DNA from: DATBDM01 sp034664425
GTDB lineage: Bacteria > Actinomycetota > Thermoleophilia > Solirubrobacterales > Solirubrobacteraceae
Assembly: GCA_034664425.1 (NCBI GenBank)
Contig: JAXDHR010000151.1
Coordinates: 1-9,810, forward strand
DNA length: 9,810 nucleotides
Reading direction: 5' to 3'
Numbering within the stretch: position 1 is the first letter of the stretch; every line of letters begins with the position of its first letter. The translations under genes and the position numbers were made by a program. Below, one piece after another: positions 1 to 6,621 of this stretch. The notes beneath the pieces were generated by a model that did not search any database, was not told the DNA's origin, and saw nothing but the letters and a program-made list of their open reading frames with translations.

Positions 1-1204
1 CGTCGCGCTCGATGGCGCGCCGCAGCTCGGCGAGGAGCCCCAGCCGGTCCGCGGAGTAGGGGTCGCGGTCGGCGCTGTAGGTGGCGATGCCGGCCTGCGC
101 GCGCTTGGCGTCGTACATCGCGACGTCCGCGCGCTGGACCAGCGCGTGCACGTCGTCGCCGTGGTCGGGGGAGAGCGCCACGCCGATGCTCGCCTCGAGC
201 TCGACGGCGACGCCGCGCAGCGCGAACGGGCGCCCGAGCGCGTCCTGCAGGCGCCCGGCGAGCTCGGCGACGGCCGCGCGCTCGGGCAGATCCGGCAGCA
301 GCACCGCGAACTCGTCGCCGCCGAGGCGGGCAAGCGTGTCACCGCGCCGCAGCGCCCCGCGCAGCCGGGCCGCGACCTCGACGAGCAGCTCGTCCCCGTG
401 GTCGTGCCCGAGCGTGTCGTTGACCTCCTTGAAGCGGTCGAGGTCGATCAGCATCAGCGCCGCGAGCCCGTTCGCACCGCGGCCTGCCGAGGCGATCGCG
501 CGGCGCAGGCGGCTGTAGAGCAGCGAGCGGTTCGGAAGCCCGGTCAGCCCGTCGTGCAGCGCCTGGTGGCGCAGGCGCCGCGACGCGCCGGCGACGATCC
601 GGAACAGCGCGATGAAGAGCACGGCGAGGCCGACGCCGAGCAGCAGGTAGACGGTCAGCAGATCGGTGTAGATCTCGTTGGCGACCGGCGCGTAGGGCAT
701 GTAGATCTCGAGGGCGCCGGGCCGGCGGGCGCCGTCCACGTCGAGTGGCACGTAGACCTCGAGCGTGCGGAACCCCTTGCCGTCGTCGGCGGTGCCGTGC
801 TGCAGCTGCGCGCTGCGGCCGCCGCGCAGGGCCTGGTCGACCCCGCCCTCGGCGACCTCGCTGTCGCCGATCAGGGAGTGGTCGTCCGCGTAGACGATCC
901 GCCCGTCGCCGTTGAAGACCTTCATGCGCGCGACGCCGCGCTCGGCCGCGAAGCGGCGCAGCGCCACGTCGAGCGCGTGGATGCGCCGCGCGGGCAGCGC
1001 ACCGTCGAGGTCATCATGAGCCAGCCGCGGCAGCACGCCGAGCTCCGCGACGACCTCGGCGAGCTGGGAGGCGCGCGCGAGCGCGCGGTGCTCGATCTGG
1101 TGCTTGAGCGTCAGGCCGATCGCCAGCCCGAGTACCGCGATCACGGTCAGGCTCATCAGGCTGAAGCGCCCGAGCAGAGAGAGCCGCGACGTCGGTTGAC
1201 GCAT
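1..1204 (-). CDS. Membrane-bound diguanylate cyclase (GGDEF), probably GGDEF-EAL; 3' end outside window
   Basis: This gene probably makes cyclic di-GMP from two GTP at the inner face of the membrane. I translated the minus strand from the ATG at 1204-1202; 401 codons are visible and the frame stays open to the window edge. Residues about 10-33 form a membrane anchor, 34-181 a probable extracytoplasmic sensor segment, and 182-206 a second membrane helix. The GGDEF domain follows with no clear HAMP: DGLTGLPNR at 218-226, the metal-binding IDLD segment (D254), the N262-D263 pair, and an intact GGDEF at 295-299. An RxxD inhibitory site (286-289) sits five residues before GGDEF, so product inhibition is likely. 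The last visible residues (381-401, starting DPYSADRLGLL) resemble the linker that leads into EAL domains, so a bifunctional cyclase/phosphodiesterase is inferred. An AAAGG stretch lies just before the ATG. The gene is divergent from the Nei gene across 78 bases. Confidence 0.9.
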   Translation of the reverse strand, partial: MRQPTSRLSLLGRFSLMSLTVIAVLGLAIGLTLKHQIEHRALARASQLAEVVAELGVLPRLAHDDLDGALPARRIHALDVALRRFAAERGVARMKVFNGDGRIVYADDHSLIGDSEVAEGGVDQALRGGRSAQLQHGTADDGKGFRTLEVYVPLDVDGARRPGALEIYMPYAPVANEIYTDLLTVYLLLGVGLAVLFIALFRIVAGASRRLRHQALHDGLTGLPNRSLLYSRLRRAIASAGRGANGLAALMLIDLDRFKEVNDTLGHDHGDELLVEVAARLRGALRRGDTLARLGGDEFAVLLPDLPERAAVAELAGRLQDALGRPFALRGVAVELEASIGVALSPDHGDDVHALVQRADVAMYDAKRAQAGIATYSADRDPYSADRLGLLAELRRAIERD

Positions 1205-1282
1205 GAGCCTTTGATCGGCCGCGGCAAAGCGGTTCGTGAGTGCCGTCAGATGACAGCGTCACACGGCCGTACCCTCGATGGA
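1205..1282. other. Divergent intergenic region between GGDEF and Nei genes
   Basis: Seventy-eight bases that should hold start signals for both divergent genes. I could not find a convincing -35/-10 pair on either strand. A short imperfectly placed dyad, TGAC-AGC-GTCA, lies at 1251-1261. Confidence 0.4.
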
Positions 1283-2062
1283 GTGCCCGAGGGCGACACC
1301 ATCCACTACGCGGCGAACCGGATCCGGGCGGTGCTCGAAGGCCGCGTGCCCGACGAGATCCGCACGCCGCATCGCCGCTTCGCGCGCGACCGCTGGCCCG
1401 AGCGGCTGGCCGGCCGTGCCGTACGGCGCGTCGACGCGCACGGCAAGCACCTGTTCCTGCGCTTCGAGGGCGGCCTGGCGATCCACTCGCACCTGCGCAT
1501 GACCGGCTCCTGGAACGTGCTCGGCGCCGGGAGCGCGAACTGGCCCCGCTCGCACCGCCGCGCCTGGCTGACCATCCGCCGCGACGACGCGCTGGTGGTG
1601 CAGTTCGACGGTCCGCTGCTCGAGCTGATGACCGAGGGGCGCACCCGCTTCGACCAGCGGCTCGCAGCGCTCGGGCCCGACATCATCGGCTCGAGCTGGG
1701 ACGACGGCCGCTTCCTGCGGCGGCTGCGCGACGACGACCCGACGCGCCCGATCGGCGACGCGCTGCTGGATCAGCGCACCGTCGCCGGCATCGGCAACCT
1801 CTGGAAGACCGAGGGCTGCTGGCTGGCCGGAATCGATCCGTGGCGGCCGGTCGGCAACGTCTCCGACGAGGAGGCGCTGGCGATCGTGGAGGCGTGCCGC
1901 CCGCGCATGCTCCAGTCCTCCCGCGACGGGATGCAGGACCGCTTCAAGACCATCTACGGGGCCGCCGGGCGGCCGTGCCCGCGCTGCGGCGAGCTGATCG
2001 CCCAGCGGCCGCAGGGGCTCGACAACCGCCTGACCTACTGGTGTCCGGGCTGCCAGCGATGA
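1283..2062 (+). CDS. Formamidopyrimidine-DNA glycosylase / endonuclease VIII family (Nei-like)
   Basis: A 259-residue base-excision repair enzyme that removes oxidised bases and cleaves the abasic site. The GTG at 1283 is chosen because the family requires proline right after the initiator: the protein begins M-P-E-G-D-T-I-H, giving the catalytic N-terminal proline (residue 2) and glutamate (residue 3). The open frame runs far upstream, but that part is antisense to the GGDEF gene and would bury the proline. Other family landmarks are GKHLF with the beta-hairpin lysine K55, the HLRMTGSW segment, GIGN with N172, and a C-terminal zinc finger with cysteines 232, 235, 254 and 257. The cysteine pairs are 18 residues apart, slightly more than in E. 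coli Nei as I recall it. The PEGDT start fits the Nei2-type actinobacterial enzymes better than classical Fpg, but I cannot separate the subfamilies by eye. Its stop overlaps the start of the next gene as ATGA. Confidence 0.93.
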   Translation: MPEGDTIHYAANRIRAVLEGRVPDEIRTPHRRFARDRWPERLAGRAVRRVDAHGKHLFLRFEGGLAIHSHLRMTGSWNVLGAGSANWPRSHRRAWLTIRRDDALVVQFDGPLLELMTEGRTRFDQRLAALGPDIIGSSWDDGRFLRRLRDDDPTRPIGDALLDQRTVAGIGNLWKTEGCWLAGIDPWRPVGNVSDEEALAIVEACRPRMLQSSRDGMQDRFKTIYGAAGRPCPRCGELIAQRPQGLDNRLTYWCPGCQR

Positions 2063-2760
2063 GCGGGCTCCTGCGCATCGGCCACAAGGGCGCCGACCTG
2101 ATCGCGCCCGGCAACACGCTCGGCTCCTTCGATGCCGCGCTCGCGCACGGCGTGCACATGATCGAGTTCGACATCCTCCCCGAGCACCACGACCGGCCCG
2201 GCGAGGGCCGGCTGCTGCTGGCGCATGACTACGAGCACGTTGCGGGAGCGCTCGAGCTCGACGCCGGCCTCGCCCACCTCGCCTCGGCGCCGTTCGCCGA
2301 CGTGCGCCTCGACGTCGACCTCAAGCTGCCGGGCTACGAGGAGCGCGTCATCGACGCGCTGCGCACGTACGGGCTGATCGACCGCACGCTCGTCTCCACG
2401 ATGTTCATGCGCTCGCTGGTGCGCCTGCGCGAGCTCGAGCCGTCGCTGCGACTCGGCTGGTCGGTGCCGCGGATCAAGAGCGGCTGGGCCGCCTCGCCGG
2501 TCGTCGCCGTTCCCGGCTACGGGGTGCTGCTCTACCTGCGCCGGCGCGTCGTGCGCGCCGCGCGCGCCCACCTCGCGGCAGGCCGCTGCGACGCCGTCAT
2601 GGCCCACTACCGGCTCGTCACGCCCGCGCTCGTGAAGGCCGTGCGCGAGGAAGGCGGCGAGCTGTACGTGTGGACGGTCGACGACGCCGACCACATCCGC
2701 CGGCTCGAGCGCCTCGGCGTCACCGGCGTGATCACGAACGACCCGCGCCTGTTTCTGTAA
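2059..2760 (+). CDS. Glycerophosphodiester phosphodiesterase family protein (GDPD)
   Basis: A 233-residue single-domain protein of the GDPD TIM-barrel family, which hydrolyses glycerophosphodiesters to glycerol-3-phosphate and an alcohol. It begins MSGLLRIGHKGADLIAPGNT, matching the usual HRG...PENT opening with K10 for Arg and G18 for Glu. Catalytic His candidates are H9 and H56 (LAHD); the metal ligands E36 and D38 lie in IEFDI. The third acidic ligand, usually Glu in an E-x-K strand motif, appears as Asp in DVDLK (D87, K89). The C-terminal part keeps the family's VWTVDD (substrate-site Trp) and GVTGVITNDP motifs. No signal peptide is seen, so it is probably cytoplasmic. The ATG overlaps the Nei stop (ATGA), implying translational coupling. 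Family membership is clear; the substrate and the effect of the substitutions are unknown. Confidence 0.9.
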   Translation: MSGLLRIGHKGADLIAPGNTLGSFDAALAHGVHMIEFDILPEHHDRPGEGRLLLAHDYEHVAGALELDAGLAHLASAPFADVRLDVDLKLPGYEERVIDALRTYGLIDRTLVSTMFMRSLVRLRELEPSLRLGWSVPRIKSGWAASPVVAVPGYGVLLYLRRRVVRAARAHLAAGRCDAVMAHYRLVTPALVKAVREEGGELYVWTVDDADHIRRLERLGVTGVITNDPRLFL

Positions 2761-2769
2761 CGTCGGGGC

Positions 2770-4221
2770 GTGACCGCCGCGACCCGCCGCACGTTCGTCG
2801 CCCGCGCGGGAGCCGTCGCGCTCGCGCCGTCGTTCGTGTTCGTCGCCCGGCGCCATCCGGCCGCTCTGCGGGCACTCGCACGCGACTGCCGCGGACCGGT
2901 GCTCGCGCCGGGCGATGCGCGCTTCGCCGGCGTCGCGCACGGCTACGACGAGCGCTACGACGGCCGCGTGCCGAAGGCGGTGCTGCTGGCCGAGGGCGTC
3001 GCCGACGTCCAGGCGGCCGTCCGCTGGGCGGCGCGCCGCGGCGTCCCGATCGCGGCGCGCTCGGGCGGCCACTCCTACGGCGGCTACTCGACGCCCGCCG
3101 GCGGGCTCGTCGTCGACCTGCGGCGCATGCGCCGGATCGCCCGCCACCACGCGAACACCCGCGTGCTCGCCGGACCGGGCGTCCAGCTCGGCGACCTCTA
3201 CGCGGCGCTCGCCCGGCACGGCGTCACCGTCCCCGGCGGAACCTGCCCGTCGGTCGCGCTCGGCGGCCTCGCCCAGGGCGGCGGGATGGGGCTCGCGGGA
3301 CGCGCGCTGGGCCTCACCAGCGACCGCATCGAGCAGCTCACGATCGTCACCGCCGACGGCCGCGCCCGCGTGGCGAGCGCGCGCCGCGAGGCCGATCTGC
3401 GCTGGGCCTGCCGGGGCGGGGGCGGCGGCAACTTCGGCATCGTCACCTCGTTCACCCTGCGCACGGCCCCGGCGGAGCGCGCGGCGTGGTTCTTCGTGCG
3501 CTGGCCGTGGTCGCAGGCCTCGGCGGCGCTCGCCGCTTGGATGGGCTTCGCTCCCGAGGCCCCCGACGCGCTGACGAGCGTGTTCACGCTCGCCACCGGC
3601 GGCCAGGTCACGGCGCTCGGGCAGTACCGCGGCCAGCTCGGCGCGCTGCCGCGGCTGCTGCGGCCGCTCACGCGCGTCGACGGCGCGTCGCTGAGCACCG
3701 GAGCCGACGGGTGGCTGGCGCTGCAGCGGCGCTGGGCGGGCTGCGCGCATCTCTCGGGCTCCGCGTGCCACACGGTCGGCACGCGGCCCGGCGGCACGCT
3801 GCCGCGCGCCGACTTCGCCGGCGGCTCTGACTACCTCGCGCGGACGCTGCCGGGGGCCGGGAGGGCAGCGGCGATCCGGGCGCTCGAGCGGCGGGGCGGC
3901 GGCTCGGCGGCGCTGCTCTTCGACGCCTACGGCGGGGCGATCAACCGGGTCAAGCCGGGGGCGACGGCGTTCGTGCACCGCGACCAGCTGTGCTCGATCC
4001 AGTACCTCGCCTACGGCGCGGCCGGCCCCGCCGCCGCGTGGGTGCGCGGCGCGCGGCGCACCCTCGCGCCCTGGACGAGCGGCGAGGCCTACCAGAACTA
4101 CATCGATCCGGACCTCGCCCACTGGCGGCGCGCGTACTACGGCGCGAACCTCGTGCGGCTCGAGGCGGTCAAGCACGCCGTCGACCCCGACCGCGTCTTC
4201 GACTTCGCCCAGGCCGTCTAG
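2770..4221 (+). CDS. Tat-exported FAD-linked oxidase, berberine-bridge-enzyme type
   Basis: A 483-residue flavoprotein of the PCMH/FAD-binding-4 family with a BBE C-terminus; members oxidise sugars, alcohols or alkaloid-like substrates using O2 or another acceptor. The N-terminus TRRTFVARAG followed by a hydrophobic run resembles a twin-arginine signal (R6, R7), so export of the folded flavoprotein is inferred. The FAD domain shows SGGHSYGGYS with H101 and GTCPSVALGG with C159, the two residues expected to bind FAD covalently in bicovalent enzymes. A glycine-rich GGGGGNFGIVTSF segment is near 216-228. The BBE tail begins at residue 441 (YQNYIDPDL) and continues through AYYGANLVRL to VDPDRVFDFAQ, all family-typical. 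GTG 2770 is the first start after the upstream in-frame stop and preserves the Tat signal, although the GGGG before it is very close for a ribosome site. It follows the GDPD gene by 9 bases. The substrate cannot be told from sequence. Confidence 0.9.
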   Translation: MTAATRRTFVARAGAVALAPSFVFVARRHPAALRALARDCRGPVLAPGDARFAGVAHGYDERYDGRVPKAVLLAEGVADVQAAVRWAARRGVPIAARSGGHSYGGYSTPAGGLVVDLRRMRRIARHHANTRVLAGPGVQLGDLYAALARHGVTVPGGTCPSVALGGLAQGGGMGLAGRALGLTSDRIEQLTIVTADGRARVASARREADLRWACRGGGGGNFGIVTSFTLRTAPAERAAWFFVRWPWSQASAALAAWMGFAPEAPDALTSVFTLATGGQVTALGQYRGQLGALPRLLRPLTRVDGASLSTGADGWLALQRRWAGCAHLSGSACHTVGTRPGGTLPRADFAGGSDYLARTLPGAGRAAAIRALERRGGGSAALLFDAYGGAINRVKPGATAFVHRDQLCSIQYLAYGAAGPAAAWVRGARRTLAPWTSGEAYQNYIDPDLAHWRRAYYGANLVRLEAVKHAVDPDRVFDFAQAV

Positions 4222-4826
4222 ACCGCCGCGATCCCCTCGCCGATCAGGAGCACGCCGGCGGCGATCAGCAGCAACGCGGCCAGGCGCATCGCGATCCGCA
4301 GTCCGCGCCCGGCGAGCAGCCGGCGGCGGCCGGCCGCGGTGGCGGCGGCGAGCACCAGCTTCGTCCCGACGAGCAGGCCGTAGAAGCCGGCGACGAAGGC
4401 GACCGCGGCCGCCGTGGAGACCCCCGCGGCGCGCAGGAGAACCGGGCCGCCGACGCTGATCCAGAAGATCCACGGGTGCGGGTTGGCGAGGTTGACGAGT
4501 ACCGCTCGGCCGACGTCGCGCAGGCCTACGGGTCGCACCACCGCGCTGTCCAGGACCGGCGCGCGCAGGCTCTGGACGCCGAGCACGGCGACGAGCGCCC
4601 CACCGGCGATCGCGATCGCCGCGACGACGCGCGCGGGCAGGCCGTCGAGGACGAGCACGCAGAGCGGCACGACCGGCAGGTCCGAGAGCAGCGGCGCCGC
4701 CGCCACCCGCGCCCCGGCCGCGAAGCCGCCCTGCAGCGAAGCGGACAGGACGAGGCCGAGCATCGGACCGGGTGTGAGGCCGGCGGCGAGCCCGAGCGCG
4801 ACCCCGATCCCGAGCGCCTCCAGCAC
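4218..4826 (-). CDS. LysE/RhtB-type amino-acid exporter family membrane protein
   Basis: A hydrophobic protein of about 202 residues with around six membrane segments, resembling the LysE superfamily of small-molecule exporters. The N-terminal helix carries GLAAGLTPGPMLGLVLSASL, matching the family's G-x-x-PGP signature (residues about 16-25), followed by a Gly/Ala-rich segment ending near LLSD. A conserved-looking NLANPHPWIFW segment lies mid-protein, where family members have an NPK-type motif; histidine replaces lysine. GTG at 4826 is preferred because the hydrophobic helix starts at once. TTG at 4835 would add three residues. The frame extends upstream to 5108, but those residues look non-coding and run antisense to the sigma gene. 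The start lies about 10 bases from a perfect palindrome. The stop overlaps the convergent oxidase stop by 4 bases. The substrate is unknown. Confidence 0.82.
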   Translation of the reverse strand: MLEALGIGVALGLAAGLTPGPMLGLVLSASLQGGFAAGARVAAAPLLSDLPVVPLCVLVLDGLPARVVAAIAIAGGALVAVLGVQSLRAPVLDSAVVRPVGLRDVGRAVLVNLANPHPWIFWISVGGPVLLRAAGVSTAAAVAFVAGFYGLLVGTKLVLAAATAAGRRRLLAGRGLRIAMRLAALLLIAAGVLLIGEGIAAV

Positions 4827-4836
4827 CGGCCACAAC

Positions 4837-4859
4837 CTAAAGGGGCCAGGCCCCTTTAG
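4837..4859. repeat. Perfect 11-bp inverted repeat with 1-nt centre
   Basis: The arm CTAAAGGGGCC (4837-4847), a single A (4848) and the exact reverse complement (4849-4859) form a perfect palindrome. It lies between the divergent LysE-type and sigma-factor genes, so it is at the 3' end of neither. In the LysE transcript it would fold just before the start codon, with the last two bases of the stem overlapping the only AGG that could serve as a ribosome site. It could be a dispersed REP-like palindrome, a regulator binding site, or a hairpin limiting LysE translation. I see no second copy in this window. Confidence 0.85.
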
Positions 4860-4996
4860 ATTTGTTCGACTTCTCGTCCAAGACGGGCCGTGCGCCGAAG
4901 GTCTTCCTCGACGCGGGCGACGAGCGGTCGTGCGCAAGCCCGCCGAGCGCTGACCGCCGCGCACGCCCGCGGGCACTTGCGCCGGGAACTCGTGTG
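4860..4996. other. Leader region of the sigma-factor operon
   Basis: This non-coding stretch lies between the palindrome and the chosen sigma-factor start. It contains GGAAC at 4985-4989, which could be an ECF -35 element or part of the ribosome site, but no matching -10 (CGT-type) falls at the required spacing. No other structure stands out. An in-frame ATG at 4862 would make a longer sigma protein, but the added residues do not resemble sigma region 2 and are considered untranslated. Confidence 0.4.
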
Positions 4997-5563
4997 ATGG
5001 ACGCTGCGCTCCGACGTAGTGAGAACGTGAGCACTCCCCTGAGCGTCCCCGTCGCCGCGCCGCAGCGCCCGCTCGCACTCGATCTCGAGGCGCTCTACCG
5101 CGACGCACGCGACGATGTCTTCGCCTACGTCGCGACGCTCCTGCACGACGCTGCGGCGGCGGAGGACATCACCGCCCAGGCGTTCGAGCGGGCGATCCGG
5201 CGCCGGCGCAGCTACGACGTCCGTCGGGGCTCGCCGCGTGCCTGGCTGTTCGGCATCGCGCGCCACGCCGCGCTCGACGAGCTGCGCCGCCGCAAGCGCC
5301 GCGCGACGCTCGCCGCCGACCTCCCCGACCTCGACGCGCGCGGCCCCGACGACGAGGCCGACGCCGCGCTGCGGCGCGCCAGCGTCCGCGCCGCGCTGGC
5401 CTCACTCGCGCCGCGCGATCGCGAGCTGATCGCGCTCAAGTTCCACGCCGGGCTCGACAACGCCGAGCTCGCCGCCGTCCTCGGCGTCAGCGTCTCCAAT
5501 GCCGGGACGCTCCTGCACCGCGCCATGACCACACTCCGGGAGGCAGTCGATGCGCGCCCCTGA
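4997..5563 (+). CDS. ECF-type RNA polymerase sigma factor (sigma-70 family)
   Basis: A 188-residue sigma factor with only regions 2 and 4, the extracytoplasmic-function layout. Region 2 covers about residues 34-100: LYRDARDDVFAYVATLL, then AAAEDITAQAFERAI, which matches the region 2.2 core-binding helix, then AWLFGIARHAALDELRRRKR, the DNA-binding and melting segment. Region 4 covers about 130-184, with LAPRDRELIALKFHAGLDNAEL and the helix-turn-helix VLGVSVSNAGTLLHRAM. Two starts are credible: ATG 4997, with GGGAA 8 bases upstream, or GTG 5027, which gives MSTPLSVPVAAP and lacks a good ribosome site. I chose 4997 with modest certainty. The gene overlaps the DUF4349 gene by 14 bases, which points to that protein as its controlling partner. 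Confidence 0.9.
   Translation: MDAALRRSENVSTPLSVPVAAPQRPLALDLEALYRDARDDVFAYVATLLHDAAAAEDITAQAFERAIRRRRSYDVRRGSPRAWLFGIARHAALDELRRRKRRATLAADLPDLDARGPDDEADAALRRASVRAALASLAPRDRELIALKFHAGLDNAELAAVLGVSVSNAGTLLHRAMTTLREAVDARP
5538..5543 (+). promoter_or_regulatory. Strong ribosome binding site for the DUF4349 gene
   Basis: GGGAGG lies 6 bases before ATG 5550, inside the 3' end of the sigma-factor gene. It fixes the downstream start within the overlap and indicates that the DUF4349 protein is translated efficiently from the sigma-factor transcript. Confidence 0.8.
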
Positions 5564-6590
5564 TCCGTTCGACGATCCCGTCCTGACCGAGCTGGCCGGC
5601 TCCGTCGCGGCCGTCCGCCCGGCGCCGAGCGCCGCCGCGGCACGCCGGATCGATGCGCGGGTGGCGCACCGGCTCGGCCCGCGGCCGTCACTGCGTAAGC
5701 GCTGGAGCGGCATGGAGATGCCCGCGCTGGCGCTCGCCGCCTGCGCCGTGCTCGTCGTCGTGATCGGCATCGCCGCGGCCGGCGGCAGCCACACGTCCGG
5801 CAGCAGCAGCAGCTCGGGTGGCAGCATGACCGCTCCCGAGCAGACCAGCGGCGGATCGAGCGCGTCCAGCGCCGGCTCGAGCGCCTCGATCGCGCCGAGC
5901 GGCGGCGTCACCCCGCCGCGGGCGATCGAGCGCGACACGACGATGACGATCGCCACCGCGCCATCCCGCGTCGACCAGGTCGCGAGCGCGGCCGCGGCGG
6001 TCGCCGCCGACCTCGGCGGCTACGTGAGCTCCTCGGACGTGACCACGGGACAGGTCGCGTCGCTCGAGCTGCGCGTGCCCGGCGAGCGGCTCGACCCCGC
6101 GGTCTCGCGGCTGTCGCGGCTCGGCCACGTGCGCGACCTGCAACGCTCGACGCTGGACATCACCGGCGAGCTGGGCAACGCCCGCCAGCAGGTCGCCGAC
6201 CTGCGGGCGGAGCGCCGCTCGCTGCTGCGCCGCCTCGCGCACGCAGGCACCCCGCGCATCGCCGACCACGCCCGGGCCCGGCTCGCGGTCGTGACCCGCC
6301 GGCTCAACGACGCACGCGGCCGCGTGCGAGCGGTGCACGCCCGCTCGGACCTCGCCAGCCTGTCGCTGACGATCAAGGGCGAGCGCCGCGGCGGCGCGGG
6401 CCCGGCGCCCCATCCGTGGACGCCGGGCGACGCGCTGCACGACGCGGGCCGCGTGCTCGAGGTCGCCGCCGGCGTCGCGCTCGTCGCACTTGCCGTCGCC
6501 GTGCCGTTCGCGCTGCTCGGCGGCCTCGCATGGCTCGCTGCCCGCACGCTCGGGCGCCGGCGCCGCGAGCGGCTGCTCGACGGGGCGTAA
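5550..6590 (+). CDS. DUF4349 two-TM protein; candidate anti-sigma factor
   Basis: A 346-residue membrane protein. Residues 1-55 are a charged, probably cytoplasmic segment and 57-78 a membrane helix. Residues 79-120 are a Ser/Gly-rich linker. Residues about 124-278 match DUF4349: GGYVSSSDVTTG, then SLELRVPGERLDPAVSRLSRLG, a long Arg/Leu-rich coiled coil (about 205-262), and a final DLASLSLTI strand. Residues 302-334 form a second, long membrane helix followed by the basic tail GRRRRERLL. The DUF4349 core is therefore likely outside the membrane, with both ends inside. A GGGAGG site precedes the ATG, which overlaps the sigma gene by 14 bases. This coupling and topology suggest that the N-terminal 55 residues sequester the sigma factor and the external domain senses a signal. 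That role is inferred; no zinc-binding anti-sigma motif is visible. The biochemical function of DUF4349 is not known to me. Confidence 0.85.
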   Translation: MRAPDPFDDPVLTELAGSVAAVRPAPSAAAARRIDARVAHRLGPRPSLRKRWSGMEMPALALAACAVLVVVIGIAAAGGSHTSGSSSSSGGSMTAPEQTSGGSSASSAGSSASIAPSGGVTPPRAIERDTTMTIATAPSRVDQVASAAAAVAADLGGYVSSSDVTTGQVASLELRVPGERLDPAVSRLSRLGHVRDLQRSTLDITGELGNARQQVADLRAERRSLLRRLAHAGTPRIADHARARLAVVTRRLNDARGRVRAVHARSDLASLSLTIKGERRGGAGPAPHPWTPGDALHDAGRVLEVAAGVALVALAVAVPFALLGGLAWLAARTLGRRRRERLLDGA

Positions 6591-6621
6591 ACGGCCGCGG
6601 GCTGTGGTATGCCCTGCGGCA

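Noticed and set aside
1251..1261. TGAC-AGC-GTCA dyad between the GGDEF and Nei genes
   Set aside because: Four-base arms are expected by chance and no repeat of it supports an operator.
146..1282. Upstream in-frame extension of the Nei gene
   Set aside because: It is antisense to the GGDEF gene, and any earlier start would displace the catalytic N-terminal proline.
2035..4833. 932-codon open frame on the minus strand opposite the GDPD and FAD oxidase genes
   Set aside because: It is Arg/Ala/Gly/Asp-rich with no recognisable domain and lies antisense to two clear protein families. Long spurious frames are expected at this GC content.
4985..5019. Possible autoregulated ECF promoter (GGAAC ... 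CGTAG)
   Set aside because: The spacing between the two elements is about 25 bases, too long for the 16-17 expected, and GGGAA may instead serve as the ribosome site.
4827..5108. N-terminal extension of the LysE-type protein
   Set aside because: The extra residues are Arg/Ala/Pro-rich with no membrane character, pass through the palindrome and lie antisense to the start of the sigma gene.
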